Assembly (NCBI RefSeq): GCF_002310375.3
Contig: NZ_CP023315.3
Span: 1,364,001 to 1,428,000 of the forward strand
Reading direction: 5' to 3'
Origin: Caulobacter vibrioides
GTDB lineage: Bacteria; Pseudomonadota; Alphaproteobacteria; Caulobacterales; Caulobacteraceae
Length of the DNA stretch: 64,000 nt
The translations under genes and the position numbers were made by a program. The notes beneath the pieces are model-generated. The model saw nothing but the letters and a program-made list of their open reading frames with translations, made no database searches and was not told the origin of the DNA. The first letter of the stretch is position 1. Each line of letters starts with the position of its first letter. Positions 32,252 through 41,082 of this stretch are shown here, one piece after another.

Positions 32252-32955
32252 GGCCGGCCTCCCAGATCAACGAGGCGCCCGTGCTCTAGGTGCAGCGTAG
32301 GCCGGGCGGCGCGCGCCACCAGGTCCTCGTCGTGCGTGGCGATCAGCACCGTGGTGCCCAGGCGATTCAGCTCGACGAACAGGCGCAGGAGGCGCAGCGA
32401 CATGGCCGGATCGACATTGCCGGTCGGCTCGTCGGCCAGCAGCACGTCGGGGCGGTCGACGACGGCGCGGGCGATGGCCAGGCGCTGCTTCTCGCCGCCC
32501 GACAGCGTGGCGGGCAGGGCGTGCATCCGCTCGCCCAGGCCCACCCAGTTCAGAAGCTCGGCCACGTCCTCGCGATAGGTGGCGGGCTTGCGGCCGAGGA
32601 TTCGCAGGGGCAGGGCGGCGTTGTCGAACACCGACAGGTGCTCCAGCAGCCGGAACTCCTGGAAGACCACCCCGATGCGCCGGCGCAGGAAGGGCAGATC
32701 CGAGGCGTGGGTCAGGCTGACGTCACGCCCGAACAGCTCCACGCGACCCCGTGACGCACGGTGCGCCAGATAGATCAATTTGAGCAGCGAGCTCTTGCCC
32801 GCCCCCGACGCGCCGGTCAGGAAGTGGAACGAGCCCTGGTCCAGGGAAAAGCTTATATCTCTGAGGGTTTCCGGACCCCGCCCATAGCGCATCGACACGC
32901 CTTCGAAGCGGACCACCGGAAGGGCGTCATCGCCCTGTTCTGTGTCGATCCGCAA
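32248..32955 (-). CDS. ftsE: Cell-division ABC transporter ATPase FtsE
   Basis: A 235-aa ABC ATPase: Walker A GASGAGKSSLLKLIYLAHRA, Q-loop VVFQEFRLLEHLSV, signature LSGGEKQRLAIARA, Walker B VLLADEPTGNVDP and the H-loop IATHDED. The FtsE-specific HRASRGRVELFGRD region fits. The start is a TTG at 32955 without a good ribosome site; a GTG or the ATG of SMRYGRGP slightly downstream are alternatives, but the first beta strand (VVRFEGVSM) argues for an upstream start. It heads the ftsE-ftsX-ydcF-plsC chain, divergent from the zinc-ribbon gene. Confidence 0.94.
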   Translation of the reverse strand: MRIDTEQGDDALPVVRFEGVSMRYGRGPETLRDISFSLDQGSFHFLTGASGAGKSSLLKLIYLAHRASRGRVELFGRDVSLTHASDLPFLRRRIGVVFQEFRLLEHLSVFDNAALPLRILGRKPATYREDVAELLNWVGLGERMHALPATLSGGEKQRLAIARAVVDRPDVLLADEPTGNVDPAMSLRLLRLFVELNRLGTTVLIATHDEDLVARAARPTLHLEHGRLVDLGGRP

Positions 32956-33037
32956 GGCGCGTCACTGGGCTTTCTGGACATCAGGGTTAAAATCAGCGAC
33001 CCCAGTAGGCTATGTGGGGTTCGTTCGATTCGCGGCC

Positions 33038-33964
33038 ATGATACTGACCTGCCCGGAGTGCGCCAGCCGCTATTTCGTCGACGACTCCAAGGTCGGGCCG
33101 GAAGGCCGTGTCGTGCGTTGCGCCTCGTGCGGGCACCGTTGGACCGCCCATCTGGAAGAGCCGCTCGACCTCTTCGACGAGCCTGAGGTTTCCGAAAATC
33201 AGAGCCCGAACGGGACGCCCGACGCGCCGGAGGAAGCTGTCGCCGCCGAGGCCGAGGAGCCGCCCGTCAGCGCCCTGCCGGGCGAGGAGCTGCCCAAGGT
33301 CTTTCGAGCCCGCGCCGACGCAGAGCGTCGCCTGCGTGCAGCGACCGCGACGGGCGTGATCTGGGCCGGCATGGCCGCCGCCATGGCGGTGGTCGTGGTC
33401 GCCGCCCTGATCTTCCGGATCGACGTCGTGCGCATCATGCCAGGCTCTGCCGGCGCCTACGCCGCTGTTGGTCTGCCGGTCAACACTGTGGGGCTGGTGA
33501 TCGACACCGGCAGCATCAAGGCCCAGCCCTCGATGCAGGATGGCCACGCCGCGGTCACCATCACCGGCTCGATCCGCAACATCACCGAGCATGAAGTCAT
33601 CGCCCCGCCGTTGCGCGTGGAGCTGCTCAGCAAGGAAAACAAGCGCGTCGCCGGCCAACTGGCCGCCGCCGCCGACGCCAAGATCCCGCCGGGCGAGGTG
33701 CGCCACTTCTCGATCACCTTCCTGGACCCGCCGCGCACGGCCAAGGACCTGCAGATCGCCTTCGCCACCGAGCCGGGCGCCGCCAAGGCGGTCAAGACCG
33801 CTCTGAAGAAGCCGGAAGGCCACGCCGGCGAGCCCGAAGTCGCCCTGCGCGGCGCTCAGGACGCCCCTGCCGCGCACGAACCGGCTGGACAGGAACCCCC
33901 GGGACATGAGAGCGGGGACCAAACACCCCCTTCAGACTCTCACGAACCCGCTCATCATGAATGA
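33038..33964 (+). CDS. MJ0042 zinc-ribbon / DUF3426 membrane protein
   Basis: A 308-aa protein with an N-terminal zinc ribbon (C5-x2-C8 and C28-x2-C31: TCPECASRYFVDDSKV, VRCASCGHRW), an acidic linker (45-90), one TM segment (about 104-126) and a C-terminal DUF3426-like beta domain (SIKAQPSMQDGHAAVTITGS, PLRVELLSKENKRVAGQLAA). The tail is rich in His, Glu and Pro (HESGDQTPPSDSHEPAHHE). Function unknown. It overlaps hpt by 8 bp and is divergent from ftsE, suggesting a link to envelope or division genes. Confidence 0.87.
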   Translation: MILTCPECASRYFVDDSKVGPEGRVVRCASCGHRWTAHLEEPLDLFDEPEVSENQSPNGTPDAPEEAVAAEAEEPPVSALPGEELPKVFRARADAERRLRAATATGVIWAGMAAAMAVVVVAALIFRIDVVRIMPGSAGAYAAVGLPVNTVGLVIDTGSIKAQPSMQDGHAAVTITGSIRNITEHEVIAPPLRVELLSKENKRVAGQLAAAADAKIPPGEVRHFSITFLDPPRTAKDLQIAFATEPGAAKAVKTALKKPEGHAGEPEVALRGAQDAPAAHEPAGQEPPGHESGDQTPPSDSHEPAHHE

Positions 33965-34487
33965 CCTTTCCAAACCCGAAGTCCTGATCTCGGAAGCCGA
34001 GATCGCCGAACGGGTTCAAAAGCTGGCTGAACAGATCGCGCCGCGGATCGATGACGACACCGTCGTGATTTGCCTGCTGACCGGCGGCCTGTGGTTCGCC
34101 GCCGATCTCACCCGCGCCCTGTGGCGCGCCGGACGCGACGTCCGCTTCGACGCCCTGTGGCTGGCCTCCTACCACGACGAGCGCAAGAGCTCGGGCCGCT
34201 GCGAGGTCCGCGCCGACCTGCAGCGCCCGCTGGTCGGCCGCCGCGCCCTGGTCGTCGACGACGTGTTCGACACCGGCCTGTCACTGTCGGAGGCCGCGCG
34301 CCTGGTGAAGGACGCCGGCGCCAGCGAAGTGCTGACCGCCGTTTTCGCCCGCAAGCCTTGGCCCAAGGATCGCGGTATGGAGCCCGACTTCGTCGCCTGG
34401 GAAGCGCCGGCCCGCTACCTCGTGGGCTACGGCCTTGACGACGAAGGCAAGAGCCGGGGCCTGCCGTATATTGGGGCGATGGATTGA
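33957..34487 (+). CDS. hpt: Hypoxanthine phosphoribosyltransferase
   Basis: A 176-aa type-I phosphoribosyltransferase salvaging hypoxanthine and guanine with PRPP. The PRPP motif is ALVVDDVFDTGLSLSEAARL; VVICLLTGGLWFAADLTRAL and FDALWLASYHDERKSSGRCE are conserved surrounding blocks. The C-terminal PDFVAWEAPARYLVGYGLDD carries the purine-binding region. ATG 33957 overlaps the end of the zinc-ribbon gene. It ends against the repeat block ahead of convergent lysA. Confidence 0.92.
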   Translation: MNDLSKPEVLISEAEIAERVQKLAEQIAPRIDDDTVVICLLTGGLWFAADLTRALWRAGRDVRFDALWLASYHDERKSSGRCEVRADLQRPLVGRRALVVDDVFDTGLSLSEAARLVKDAGASEVLTAVFARKPWPKDRGMEPDFVAWEAPARYLVGYGLDDEGKSRGLPYIGAMD

Positions 34488-34499
34488 GATGATTGAAGT

Positions 34500-34611
34500 C
34501 CTCCCCCTAGCGGGGGAGGCGGCCGAAGGCCGGAGGGGGAAGCATCGCCGCGCCGGCGTCTCCCCCCTCCGTCGACTGCGTCGACACCTCCCCCGCTAGG
34601 GGGAGGATTTT
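34500..34611. repeat. Palindromic repeat between hpt and lysA (CCTCCCCC type)
   Basis: CCTCCCCCTAGCGGGGGAGG on the left is mirrored by CCTCCCCCGCTAGGGGGAGG on the right. A central CCTCCGTCGACTGCGTCGAC and GGCCGAAGGCCGGAGGGGG form a second palindromic pair. It lies between two convergent genes and may also terminate both. Related to 5034-5165. Confidence 0.75.
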
Positions 34612-34618
34612 CGGTAAG

Positions 34619-35884
34619 CTACACCCAGTCCGGCACCAGATCCCGCGCCAGCATCTCGTCATAGGTCGGACGCTGGCGGATCACCGCGTAGCGGTCGCCG
34701 TCGACCAGCACTTCGGGAACCAGCGGGCGGGTGTTGTACTCGCTGGCCATGGCCGCGCCATAGGCGCCCGCCGACATGAAGGCCACCAGGTCGCCCGCCG
34801 CGAACGGCGGCAGGGCGCGGTCGCGGGTGAAGGTGTCGCCCGTCTCGCAGACCGGACCCACCACGTCATAGACCGCCTCGCCGGCGCGCTGGATTACCGG
34901 GCGGATGTCGTGGAACGCATCGTACATGGCCGGGCGGACGAGGTCGTTCATGGCCGCGTCGATGACCAGGAACTTGCGGCCTTCCGGGCGCTCGTGGACG
35001 TGGATCACTTCGGAGACCAACACGCCAGCGTTGGCGGCGATCACCCGACCGGGCTCGAAGGCCAGGGTGACGGGCAGGCCTTGCGTGACCTCGCCGACCA
35101 TGGCGGCGAACTCGGCGGGCGAGGGCGGTTCGGGGTGGTTGAAATAGGGCACACCCAGGCCCCCGCCCAGATCCAGGCGCTCGACCGACAGGCCCTCGGC
35201 CAGCAGCTGCTCGACGAGACCGCGCATCTTGGTGAAGGCCGCGCGCATGGGGGCCAGATCGGTGATCTGGCTGCCGATGTGGCAGGCCACCCCGACGGGC
35301 TGGAGATTGGCGTTGTTGCTGGCGTTGGCGTAGAGGCGCGCGGCCTCGGCGAACGAGACGCCGAACTTGTTCTCGGACTTGCCGGTGGCGATCTTGGCGT
35401 GACCGCCGGCCGCGACGTCTGGATTGACCCGGAAGGCGACCTTGGCGCGCACGCCCAGCTCGGCGGCGACCTGCGCGATCAGGTTCAGCTCGGGCTCGGA
35501 CTCGACATTGATCTCGGCGACGCCGGCCTGCAGCGCGAAGGCGATCTCGCGGCGCGCCTTGCCGACGCCCGAAAAGACGATTCGCTCGCCGGGGATGCCG
35601 GCGGCCAGGGCGCGGCGGACCTCGCCTTCCGACACCGTGTCGGCCCCGGCGCCCAGGTCGCCGAGGACCTTCAGCACCGCGACGTTGGAATTGGCCTTCA
35701 CGGCGTAGGCGATCAGCGGATCGACCACGCCGGACATCGCCAGGGCGTCGCGGAACACGACAAAGTGCCGCTCCAGCGTGGCGCGGCTGTACACATAGAC
35801 CGGCGTGCCGACCTCGGCCGCGATCTTGGCCAGGGGCACGCCTTCGCAGGCCAGGCCCTGCGGGCCGTACTCGAAGTGATTCAA
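34619..35884 (-). CDS. lysA: Diaminopimelate decarboxylase
   Basis: A 421-aa PLP enzyme that makes lysine from meso-DAP. The PLP lysine is in IAYAVKANSNVAVLKVLGD; others are RVNPDVAAGGHAKIATGKSE, GGGLGVPYF, FEPGRVIAANAGVLVSEVIH, GPVCETGDTFTRDR and YDEMLAR near the C-terminus. All catalytic blocks are intact. It follows the small lipoprotein gene and argH on the same strand with spacings of 9 bp and a 4-bp overlap, so the three form an operon. Confidence 0.97.
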   Translation of the reverse strand: MNHFEYGPQGLACEGVPLAKIAAEVGTPVYVYSRATLERHFVVFRDALAMSGVVDPLIAYAVKANSNVAVLKVLGDLGAGADTVSEGEVRRALAAGIPGERIVFSGVGKARREIAFALQAGVAEINVESEPELNLIAQVAAELGVRAKVAFRVNPDVAAGGHAKIATGKSENKFGVSFAEAARLYANASNNANLQPVGVACHIGSQITDLAPMRAAFTKMRGLVEQLLAEGLSVERLDLGGGLGVPYFNHPEPPSPAEFAAMVGEVTQGLPVTLAFEPGRVIAANAGVLVSEVIHVHERPEGRKFLVIDAAMNDLVRPAMYDAFHDIRPVIQRAGEAVYDVVGPVCETGDTFTRDRALPPFAAGDLVAFMSAGAYGAAMASEYNTRPLVPEVLVDGDRYAVIRQRPTYDEMLARDLVPDWV

Positions 35885-35893
35885 CTTAGTCTC

Positions 35894-36196
35894 TTAGTTG
35901 GGCGTGGCGCCGGGGAAGCCGGCGGCGGACGGACCGCCGAACGGATCGCGGGTGCCGGGCAGGGGAGCGGCGCGAATGGTGCGGTTGCTGGAGGCCGGAT
36001 CGCGGATCTCCTGGGCGCCGCCGGCGCGCGCCGGCTGGTTGGCCTGGGATGAGGCCATGCGGCGCTCAGCGGCCCATGCGGCCTTCTTCTGGGCGTCCCA
36101 CATCGGGGCGGGACGCTCCAGCGTGCCCTGCTTGCCGCAGCCGGCGGCCGCGACGGCCAGGGCGGCCAGCGTAAGCATCGAGAGGGGGCGGATCAT
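35894..36196 (-). CDS. Small lipoprotein (LptM/LppL-like) between argH and lysA
   Basis: A 100-aa lipoprotein. [20 protein letters not shown] is a lipoprotein signal with lipobox AAAGC; the mature part is polar ([19 protein letters not shown]) and ends in a Pro/Gly-rich tail. In Gammaproteobacteria a very small lipoprotein (YifL/LptM, LppL) is also encoded just before lysA or dapF and assists LptD assembly. The synteny and the GKQG-xLExP start after Cys fit that family, though this one is longer. ATG 36196 overlaps the argH stop (ATGA). Confidence 0.8.
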   Translation of the reverse strand: MIRPLSMLTLAALAVAAAGCGKQGTLERPAPMWDAQKKAAWAAERRMASSQANQPARAGGAQEIRDPASSNRTIRAAPLPGTRDPFGGPSAAGFPGATPN

Positions 36197-37611
36197 GCCA
36201 GCAGTTCCTTCCAACGCGCGATCTGGGCGCGGACCTGGGCGGGAGCCGTCCCGCCATAGCTCATGCGGCTGGCCGCCGAGGCGGCCGGAGTCAGGACGGC
36301 GTAGACCGCGTTCGTGATCTGCGGCTCGATCGCCTGGAACTGCTCCAGGGACAGATCCGCCAGATCGACGCCCAAGCCCTCGGCCGTCTTCACGGCGGAG
36401 CCTGTCACGTGGTGGGCGTCACGGAAAGGCATGTTCAGCGTCCGAACCAGCCAATCGGCCAGATCGGTGGCGGTGGAGAAGCCCGCGCCAGCGGCCTTGG
36501 CCATGTTCTGGGTGTTCGGCGTCAGGTCGGCGATCATGCCGGCCATGGCCAGGAGGCTCAGTTCCAAGGCGTCGAAGGCCTCGAAGGTCGGGACCTTGTC
36601 CTCCTGCATGTCCTTCGAATAGGCCAGCGGCAGGCCCTTCATGACCACGGTCAGGGTGGTCAGCGACCCCAGGATCCGGCCGACCTTGGCGCGGACCAGC
36701 TCGGCCGCGTCGGGGTTCTTCTTTTGCGGCATGATCGAGCTGCCGGTCGTGAAGGCGTCGGTCAGCTTGATGAAGCCGAACATCGGCGTCGTCCACAGCA
36801 CGATCTCCTCGGCTAGCCGCGACAGGTGCGTGGCGGTGATCGAGGCGGCCGACAGGGCCTCCAGGGCGAAATCGCGCGAGGAGACGCTGTCCAGCGAGTT
36901 GGCGGTCGGGCGATCAAAGCCCAGCGCCGTCGCCGTCTGGTGGCGGTCGATCGGGAAGGGCGAGCCGGCCAGGGCCGCCGCGCCCAGCGGGCATTCGTTC
37001 ATCCGGACGCGGGCGTCGCGGAAGCGGCCGGCGTCGCGGCCGAACATCTCGACATAGGCCATCAGGTGGTGGCCGAAGGTCACCGGCTGGGCCGGCTGCA
37101 GGTGGGTGAAGCCGGGCATCAGCGCGTCGGCGTACGCCTCGGCCTGGGCCAGCAGGGCTTTCTGCAGCGCTTCGAGCTGGCCGACCGTGCGGTCGCAGGC
37201 GTCGCGGACCCACAGGCGGAAATCGACGGCCACCTGGTCGTTGCGCGAGCGGGCGGTGTGCAGCCGGCCCGCCGTCGGGCCGATCAGCTCGCGCAGCCGC
37301 GCTTCGATATTCATGTGAATATCTTCGTACTCGTCGCGGAACGGGAAGGTGCCCGAGAGCAGTTCGTCCTCGACGCGGGCGAGACCCTCCAGGATTTCCT
37401 CGCCGTCATGGCTTGAAATCACGCCTTGGTTCATCAACATCCGGGCGTGGGCGCGGGAGCCTGCCAGGTCCTGCGCCCAAAGGCGCTTGTCGAAACCGAT
37501 GGAGACGTTGATCGCCTGCATCAGTTCCGCCGGCTTGGCCGAGAACCGGCCGCCCCACATAGCTTGGCCCTGGCCGTTGGCCTTGGGCGTGTTGGAGGCG
37601 TTGTCGGTCAT
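36193..37611 (-). CDS. argH: Argininosuccinate lyase
   Basis: A 472-aa fumarase-superfamily lyase forming arginine and fumarate. The signature [20 protein letters not shown] is present, as are the [21 protein letters not shown]-terminus, the [18 protein letters not shown] block and [20 protein letters not shown]. The stretch before MWGGRF (17 residues, Asn/Gln-rich) is longer than in most ArgH proteins, so a start at 37560 is possible. The listed start codon abuts the divergent tlpA start with no bases between. Confidence 0.96.
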   Translation of the reverse strand: MTDNASNTPKANGQGQAMWGGRFSAKPAELMQAINVSIGFDKRLWAQDLAGSRAHARMLMNQGVISSHDGEEILEGLARVEDELLSGTFPFRDEYEDIHMNIEARLRELIGPTAGRLHTARSRNDQVAVDFRLWVRDACDRTVGQLEALQKALLAQAEAYADALMPGFTHLQPAQPVTFGHHLMAYVEMFGRDAGRFRDARVRMNECPLGAAALAGSPFPIDRHQTATALGFDRPTANSLDSVSSRDFALEALSAASITATHLSRLAEEIVLWTTPMFGFIKLTDAFTTGSSIMPQKKNPDAAELVRAKVGRILGSLTTLTVVMKGLPLAYSKDMQEDKVPTFEAFDALELSLLAMAGMIADLTPNTQNMAKAAGAGFSTATDLADWLVRTLNMPFRDAHHVTGSAVKTAEGLGVDLADLSLEQFQAIEPQITNAVYAVLTPAASAASRMSYGGTAPAQVRAQIARWKELLA

Positions 37612-38244
37612 ATGAACGAAGTCCAGTCGGGTCAGAACGGCGAGGAAGCCAAGAAGCGTAATCCTATGAGAATGGCGCTGGCGGGCGTCATCCTCTTGGG
37701 CGTCGCGGCGGTTCTATACGTCATCGCGTCGGCTTCGTTCAAACCCTCTGGTCCCGCCGACCTCACAGAATTCAAGAAGGGCGCCTTCGAGAAGCTGGAC
37801 GTGCCCGCCACGCCGCGCCCTGCGCCGACGACGGTGTTCACCTCGATGGACGGCAAGCCTACGACCCTGGCCGACTTCAAGGGGCGCGTGGTGGTCATGA
37901 ACCTGTGGGCGACCTGGTGCGCGCCCTGCAAGGCTGAGATGCCGACGCTGGCCAAGCTTCAGGCCTCCTATGCGACCCAGCCGGTCACGGTGCTGCCGAT
38001 CAGCGTCGACCGCGACAGCGATCTGAATCTGGTTCGCGAAGAGATGGCGGCCAACCCGCCGCTCGTCACCTATCGCGACCCCTCCTACAAGCTGTCCTTC
38101 GATCTGCAGCCGCGCGCTCAGGGCTATCCGACGACGATCATCTATGACCGTCAGGGTCGTGAGCGCGCGCGCTTGGCCGGTCCGGCCGACTGGTCGGCGC
38201 CCGAGGTGCGGGGAATCGTCGAAAAGCTTCTGGCCGAGAAGTGA
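37612..38244 (+). CDS. TlpA-type membrane-anchored thioredoxin
   Basis: A 210-aa TlpA/ResA-like protein with an N-terminal TM anchor (residues 20-40: [20 protein letters not shown]) and a periplasmic thioredoxin domain carrying the active site WATWCAPCK (C103/C106). The cis-Pro lies in GYPTTII. Such proteins reduce cytochrome c or CcoG/ScoI targets in copper or haem assembly. ATG 37612 abuts argH back to back (CATATG). A start at 37666 (MRMALAG) is possible. It overlaps the GNAT gene by 4 bp. Confidence 0.92.
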   Translation: MNEVQSGQNGEEAKKRNPMRMALAGVILLGVAAVLYVIASASFKPSGPADLTEFKKGAFEKLDVPATPRPAPTTVFTSMDGKPTTLADFKGRVVVMNLWATWCAPCKAEMPTLAKLQASYATQPVTVLPISVDRDSDLNLVREEMAANPPLVTYRDPSYKLSFDLQPRAQGYPTTIIYDRQGRERARLAGPADWSAPEVRGIVEKLLAEK

Positions 38245-38969
38245 TCGATCCTGCGCGGCTGGAGCCGCTGGCCGACGACGCCTGGCCCGCGCGGGAGCGG
38301 GCCGCCCTGGGCGGCTGGCGGCTGAACGCGTCTTCAGGCCATTCGATGCGCATCAACGCCTGCTGGCCGTTGGGCGCGCCCGATCGCGACGTCGATGAGG
38401 CCATAGCGGCGGCCGAGGCCTGGCTGCAGGCGCGCGGGCTGCCGCCGCGCTTCAAGCTGACAGACGGGGTCTTCGCGCCCGCAGATCTCGATCGCCGGCT
38501 TGCCGTGCGCGGCTATGCGCCGACCAAGGAAACCCTGGTGATGCTGGGCCCGACCGGCGGGCAGGGGAGCGATCGCGTGGTCGTCTCCACAACGCCCGAC
38601 GACGCCTTCGAGGCGGTGTTCACCGCCACGGCCGGCGACCCCGAGGATGGCCGCGAGCGTCTGGGGACCCTCCGGCGAATCCCGGCGCCCGCACGGTTCG
38701 CGCGTCTCGACATCGACGGCGCGCCGGCGGCGATCGGCGCCAGCGCCATCAGTAGCGGCTTCGCGGGGATCTTCGGCATGCGCACCGCGCCCGATCACCG
38801 CCGTAAGGGCTTGGCCCGCCTGGTGCTGCGCGCCTTGCTGACCGAGGCTGCGACCCTGGGGGCGGATCGCGCCTGGCTGCAGGTCGAGGCCGACAACGCG
38901 GCCGCCATCGCCTTGTATGCCGACGAGGGTTTCGAGCCGGCGTATCGGTATCGCTACTGGGCGCGGTGA
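38241..38969 (+). CDS. GNAT-family N-acetyltransferase
   Basis: A 242-aa acetyltransferase with the acetyl-CoA motif GIFGMRTAPDHRRKGLARLV followed by LRALLTEAATLGADRAWLQV and the conserved DNAAAIALYADEGFEPAYRY end. The N-terminal half (about 110 residues) is a degenerate GNAT-like domain, as in many two-domain acetyltransferases. Substrate unknown. The GTG start overlaps the tlpA stop (GTGA), so it is cotranscribed with tlpA. Confidence 0.86.
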   Translation: MIDPARLEPLADDAWPARERAALGGWRLNASSGHSMRINACWPLGAPDRDVDEAIAAAEAWLQARGLPPRFKLTDGVFAPADLDRRLAVRGYAPTKETLVMLGPTGGQGSDRVVVSTTPDDAFEAVFTATAGDPEDGRERLGTLRRIPAPARFARLDIDGAPAAIGASAISSGFAGIFGMRTAPDHRRKGLARLVLRALLTEAATLGADRAWLQVEADNAAAIALYADEGFEPAYRYRYWAR

Positions 38970-39004
38970 GCGCTGTAACGCCCTAAATTCAAAGCATTAT
39001 TCTG

Positions 39005-39105
39005 TGTCATCCCGGCCGCAGCGAAGCGGAGAGCCGGGACCCAGGGGCGACCGCACGGCGCTTGGCCCCTGGGTCCCGGGTCGGCTTCGCCGCCCGGGAT
39101 GACAC
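39005..39105. repeat. Long palindromic repeat (TGTCATCCCGG...CCGGGATGACA type)
   Basis: TGTCATCCCGG and GAGCCGGGACCCAGGGGC at the left face GCCCCTGGGTCCCGGGTCGG and CCGGGATGACA at the right. The same family occurs at 56081-56194 and 60402-60501, with an inner GGGACCCAGGGGC/GCCCCTGGGTCCC pair preserved in all three. The central loop differs. Confidence 0.85.
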
Positions 39106-39130
39106 GGAGAGAGGCGGGGTAACGATAGAC

Positions 39131-39149
39131 TAGTTTACAAAACAAACCT
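39131..39149. promoter_or_regulatory. AT-rich candidate operator before the acyltransferase cassette
   Basis: TAGTTTACAAAACAAACCT stands out as an AT-rich block in GC-rich surroundings, with GTTT (39133-39136) and AAAC (39144-39147) as imperfect inverted arms. It lies 40-60 bp before the acyltransferase start and is a natural target for the winged-helix regulator encoded at the end of the same cassette. Confidence 0.35.
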
Positions 39150-39191
39150 GTTGATCCATGATGCGGCCACTTGAGGAAGGGGAGCCAAGCC

Positions 39192-40409
39192 ATGCACGCG
39201 CCCATCAGCGCCACCGAACGATCGACGATCGCCCAGATCGGCGGCCGCAACGCCCCGATCGGCGCCTTGCGCGCCTTTGTCACGCTGCTGGTGATCGCTC
39301 ACCACACGGTGCTGGCCTACACGCCCAACCCGCCGCCCATCGGCGACTTCAGCCAGGCCCCTTACCTTTGGCAGGCCTTCCCGGTCCGCGATCCGCAGAA
39401 GTTCGAGCTGTTTGGCTTGCTGACCCTGATCAACGACCTCTTCTTCATGTCGCTGATGTTCTTCATCTCGGGGCTGTTCGTCGCCGACGGTCTGCGGGCC
39501 AAGGGGAATGGCGGCTTCCTCAGCGGAAGAGCCGCGCGACTGGGCGTTCCGTTCGTGCTGGCCGCCGGCCTGCTGGCGCCGCTGGCCTATTTCCCGGCGT
39601 GGCTGCAGGCGGGTGGGGATGTCTCCATCGCCGGCTTTGCAAGCGCCTGGCTCGACCTGCCGTCCTGGCCTAGCGGCCCGGCGTGGTTCTTGTGGGTTCT
39701 GCTCGCCTTCGGTGCGGTGGCGACGGCCATCCATATCGTCGCGCCCGGCGCCATCGACGGCCTTGGCCGCCTGGTCCGCGGCGCTGACCGCAAGCCTGGC
39801 CTGTTCTTCCTGGGCCTCGTCGTCGCCAGCGCCCTGGCTTACATCCCGTTGAGCGCCACCTTCACCTTCATGCATTGGACGCAGGTGGGGCCCTTCACGG
39901 TGCAGACCTCGCGCGTTCTCCACTACCTCGTCTATTTCCTGGCCGGCGTCGCGGTCGGTGCGGCGGGCGTTGGTCAGGGGCTGACCGACCCTGGAGGCAA
40001 GCTCGCCAAGCGTTGGTGGGCCTGGCAGGCCGCGCCGATCCTGCCCATCGTGGGCGTGATCGCGGTGATCATCATGGCCTTCTCGCCCAAGCCGCCGCCG
40101 CGCCTGGCGCTGGATGTCGGCGGCGGGGTGATGTTCGCCCTGGCCTGCGCCACCCTGTCTTTCGCGGCCCTGGCGACCTTCCTGCGCTTCGTGAAGACGA
40201 CCGGTCCGGTGGCGGCGAGCCTGCAGGCCAACGCCTACGGCATGTACCTGACCCACTACGTCTTCACGGCCTGGCTGGCGTGGCTGCTCCTGCCGCAGGC
40301 CTGGGGCGGACTGGCCAAGGGCGCGGCGGTGTTCGTGGGCGCCACCCTGCTGAGCTGGATCCTGACTATGGCGCTTCGCCGCCTGCCGCTGTTGGGCCGA
40401 ATCCTGTGA
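39192..40409 (+). CDS. Acyltransferase-3 / OpgC-like membrane acyltransferase
   Basis: A 405-aa integral membrane acyltransferase (acyltransferase-3 superfamily) with ten or so TM helices. The early block APIGALRAFVTLLVIAHHTV contains the conserved HH-type catalytic His, and SLMFFISGLFVADGL is the family's second helix. GSAWFLW-like WFLWVLLAFGAVAT and YGMYLTHYVFTAWLAWLL complete the signature. It probably acylates a carbohydrate or lipid head group. GGAAGGGGAG lies before ATG 39192. It heads a three-gene cassette with a membrane protein and a winged-helix regulator. Confidence 0.88.
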   Translation: MHAPISATERSTIAQIGGRNAPIGALRAFVTLLVIAHHTVLAYTPNPPPIGDFSQAPYLWQAFPVRDPQKFELFGLLTLINDLFFMSLMFFISGLFVADGLRAKGNGGFLSGRAARLGVPFVLAAGLLAPLAYFPAWLQAGGDVSIAGFASAWLDLPSWPSGPAWFLWVLLAFGAVATAIHIVAPGAIDGLGRLVRGADRKPGLFFLGLVVASALAYIPLSATFTFMHWTQVGPFTVQTSRVLHYLVYFLAGVAVGAAGVGQGLTDPGGKLAKRWWAWQAAPILPIVGVIAVIIMAFSPKPPPRLALDVGGGVMFALACATLSFAALATFLRFVKTTGPVAASLQANAYGMYLTHYVFTAWLAWLLLPQAWGGLAKGAAVFVGATLLSWILTMALRRLPLLGRIL

Positions 40410-40441
40410 CCGTCCATGATGCCGCGCTGAGAGGGGCCGAA

Positions 40442-41074
40442 ATGAGCAAAGACCTGAAGAGCGTCCAGGACGACCTGGCTTTCCTGCGCGGCCTCGCCGA
40501 GGGCTCGCAGGAACGCGGCGGGCTGGGCGTCGCCGGTGGGGCGCTCTACGGCGCGGCCGGGCTGCTCTATGGGCTTCAGTCCTTGGTCTATGTCGTCCAG
40601 GAGCGCGGGCTGATCGGCCTTGGCGACCTCGGCAACCTGATCCTGGCCTGGGCGCCGACCGTGGTGTTCCTGGTGCTGATGACCATCGTCATCATCAAGG
40701 ATCGCCAAAACCCGCAGCGCGGCGTCACCAATCGCGCGGTCAACGCCGCGTTCCAGGCGACAGGCGTCGCCAACCTGGCCCTGATCATCGTCTTCGCGGC
40801 CGCCGCCTCGCGCCACAAGGACTTCCACTACTGGCTGTTCCATCCAGCGGTGGTGTTCATCCTGCAAGGCGCGGTGTGGCAGGTGATCTACGTACTGCGC
40901 CGGCGGATGTGGATGCTGGTCGTCGCCCTGGGCTGGCTCGTCTCGGGCGTGGCCATGGGGCTCTTGATCGAGCGCGCGGACCTTTACCTGCTGATCGCCA
41001 GCTTTGGCCTGTTCGCGTTCATGGCGGCCCCTGGCTTCTACATGATGCGCCAGGCCATGCAGTCGGCGGACTGA
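40442..41074 (+). CDS. Six-helix membrane protein in the acyltransferase cassette
   Basis: A 210-aa membrane protein. A cytoplasmic N-terminus (SKDLKSVQDDLAFLRGLAEG) precedes about six TM segments (LYGAAGLLYGLQSLVYVV, ILAWAPTVVFLVLMTIVIII, GVANLALIIVFAAAAS, WLFHPAVVFILQGAVWQVIY, MLVVALGWLVSGVAMGLL, LYLLIASFGLFAFMAAPGFY). Such proteins are regularly paired with a short winged-helix regulator. Function unknown. It starts 32 bp after the acyltransferase stop. Confidence 0.82.
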   Translation: MSKDLKSVQDDLAFLRGLAEGSQERGGLGVAGGALYGAAGLLYGLQSLVYVVQERGLIGLGDLGNLILAWAPTVVFLVLMTIVIIKDRQNPQRGVTNRAVNAAFQATGVANLALIIVFAAAASRHKDFHYWLFHPAVVFILQGAVWQVIYVLRRRMWMLVVALGWLVSGVAMGLLIERADLYLLIASFGLFAFMAAPGFYMMRQAMQSAD

Positions 41075-41082
41075 GACGCCTC

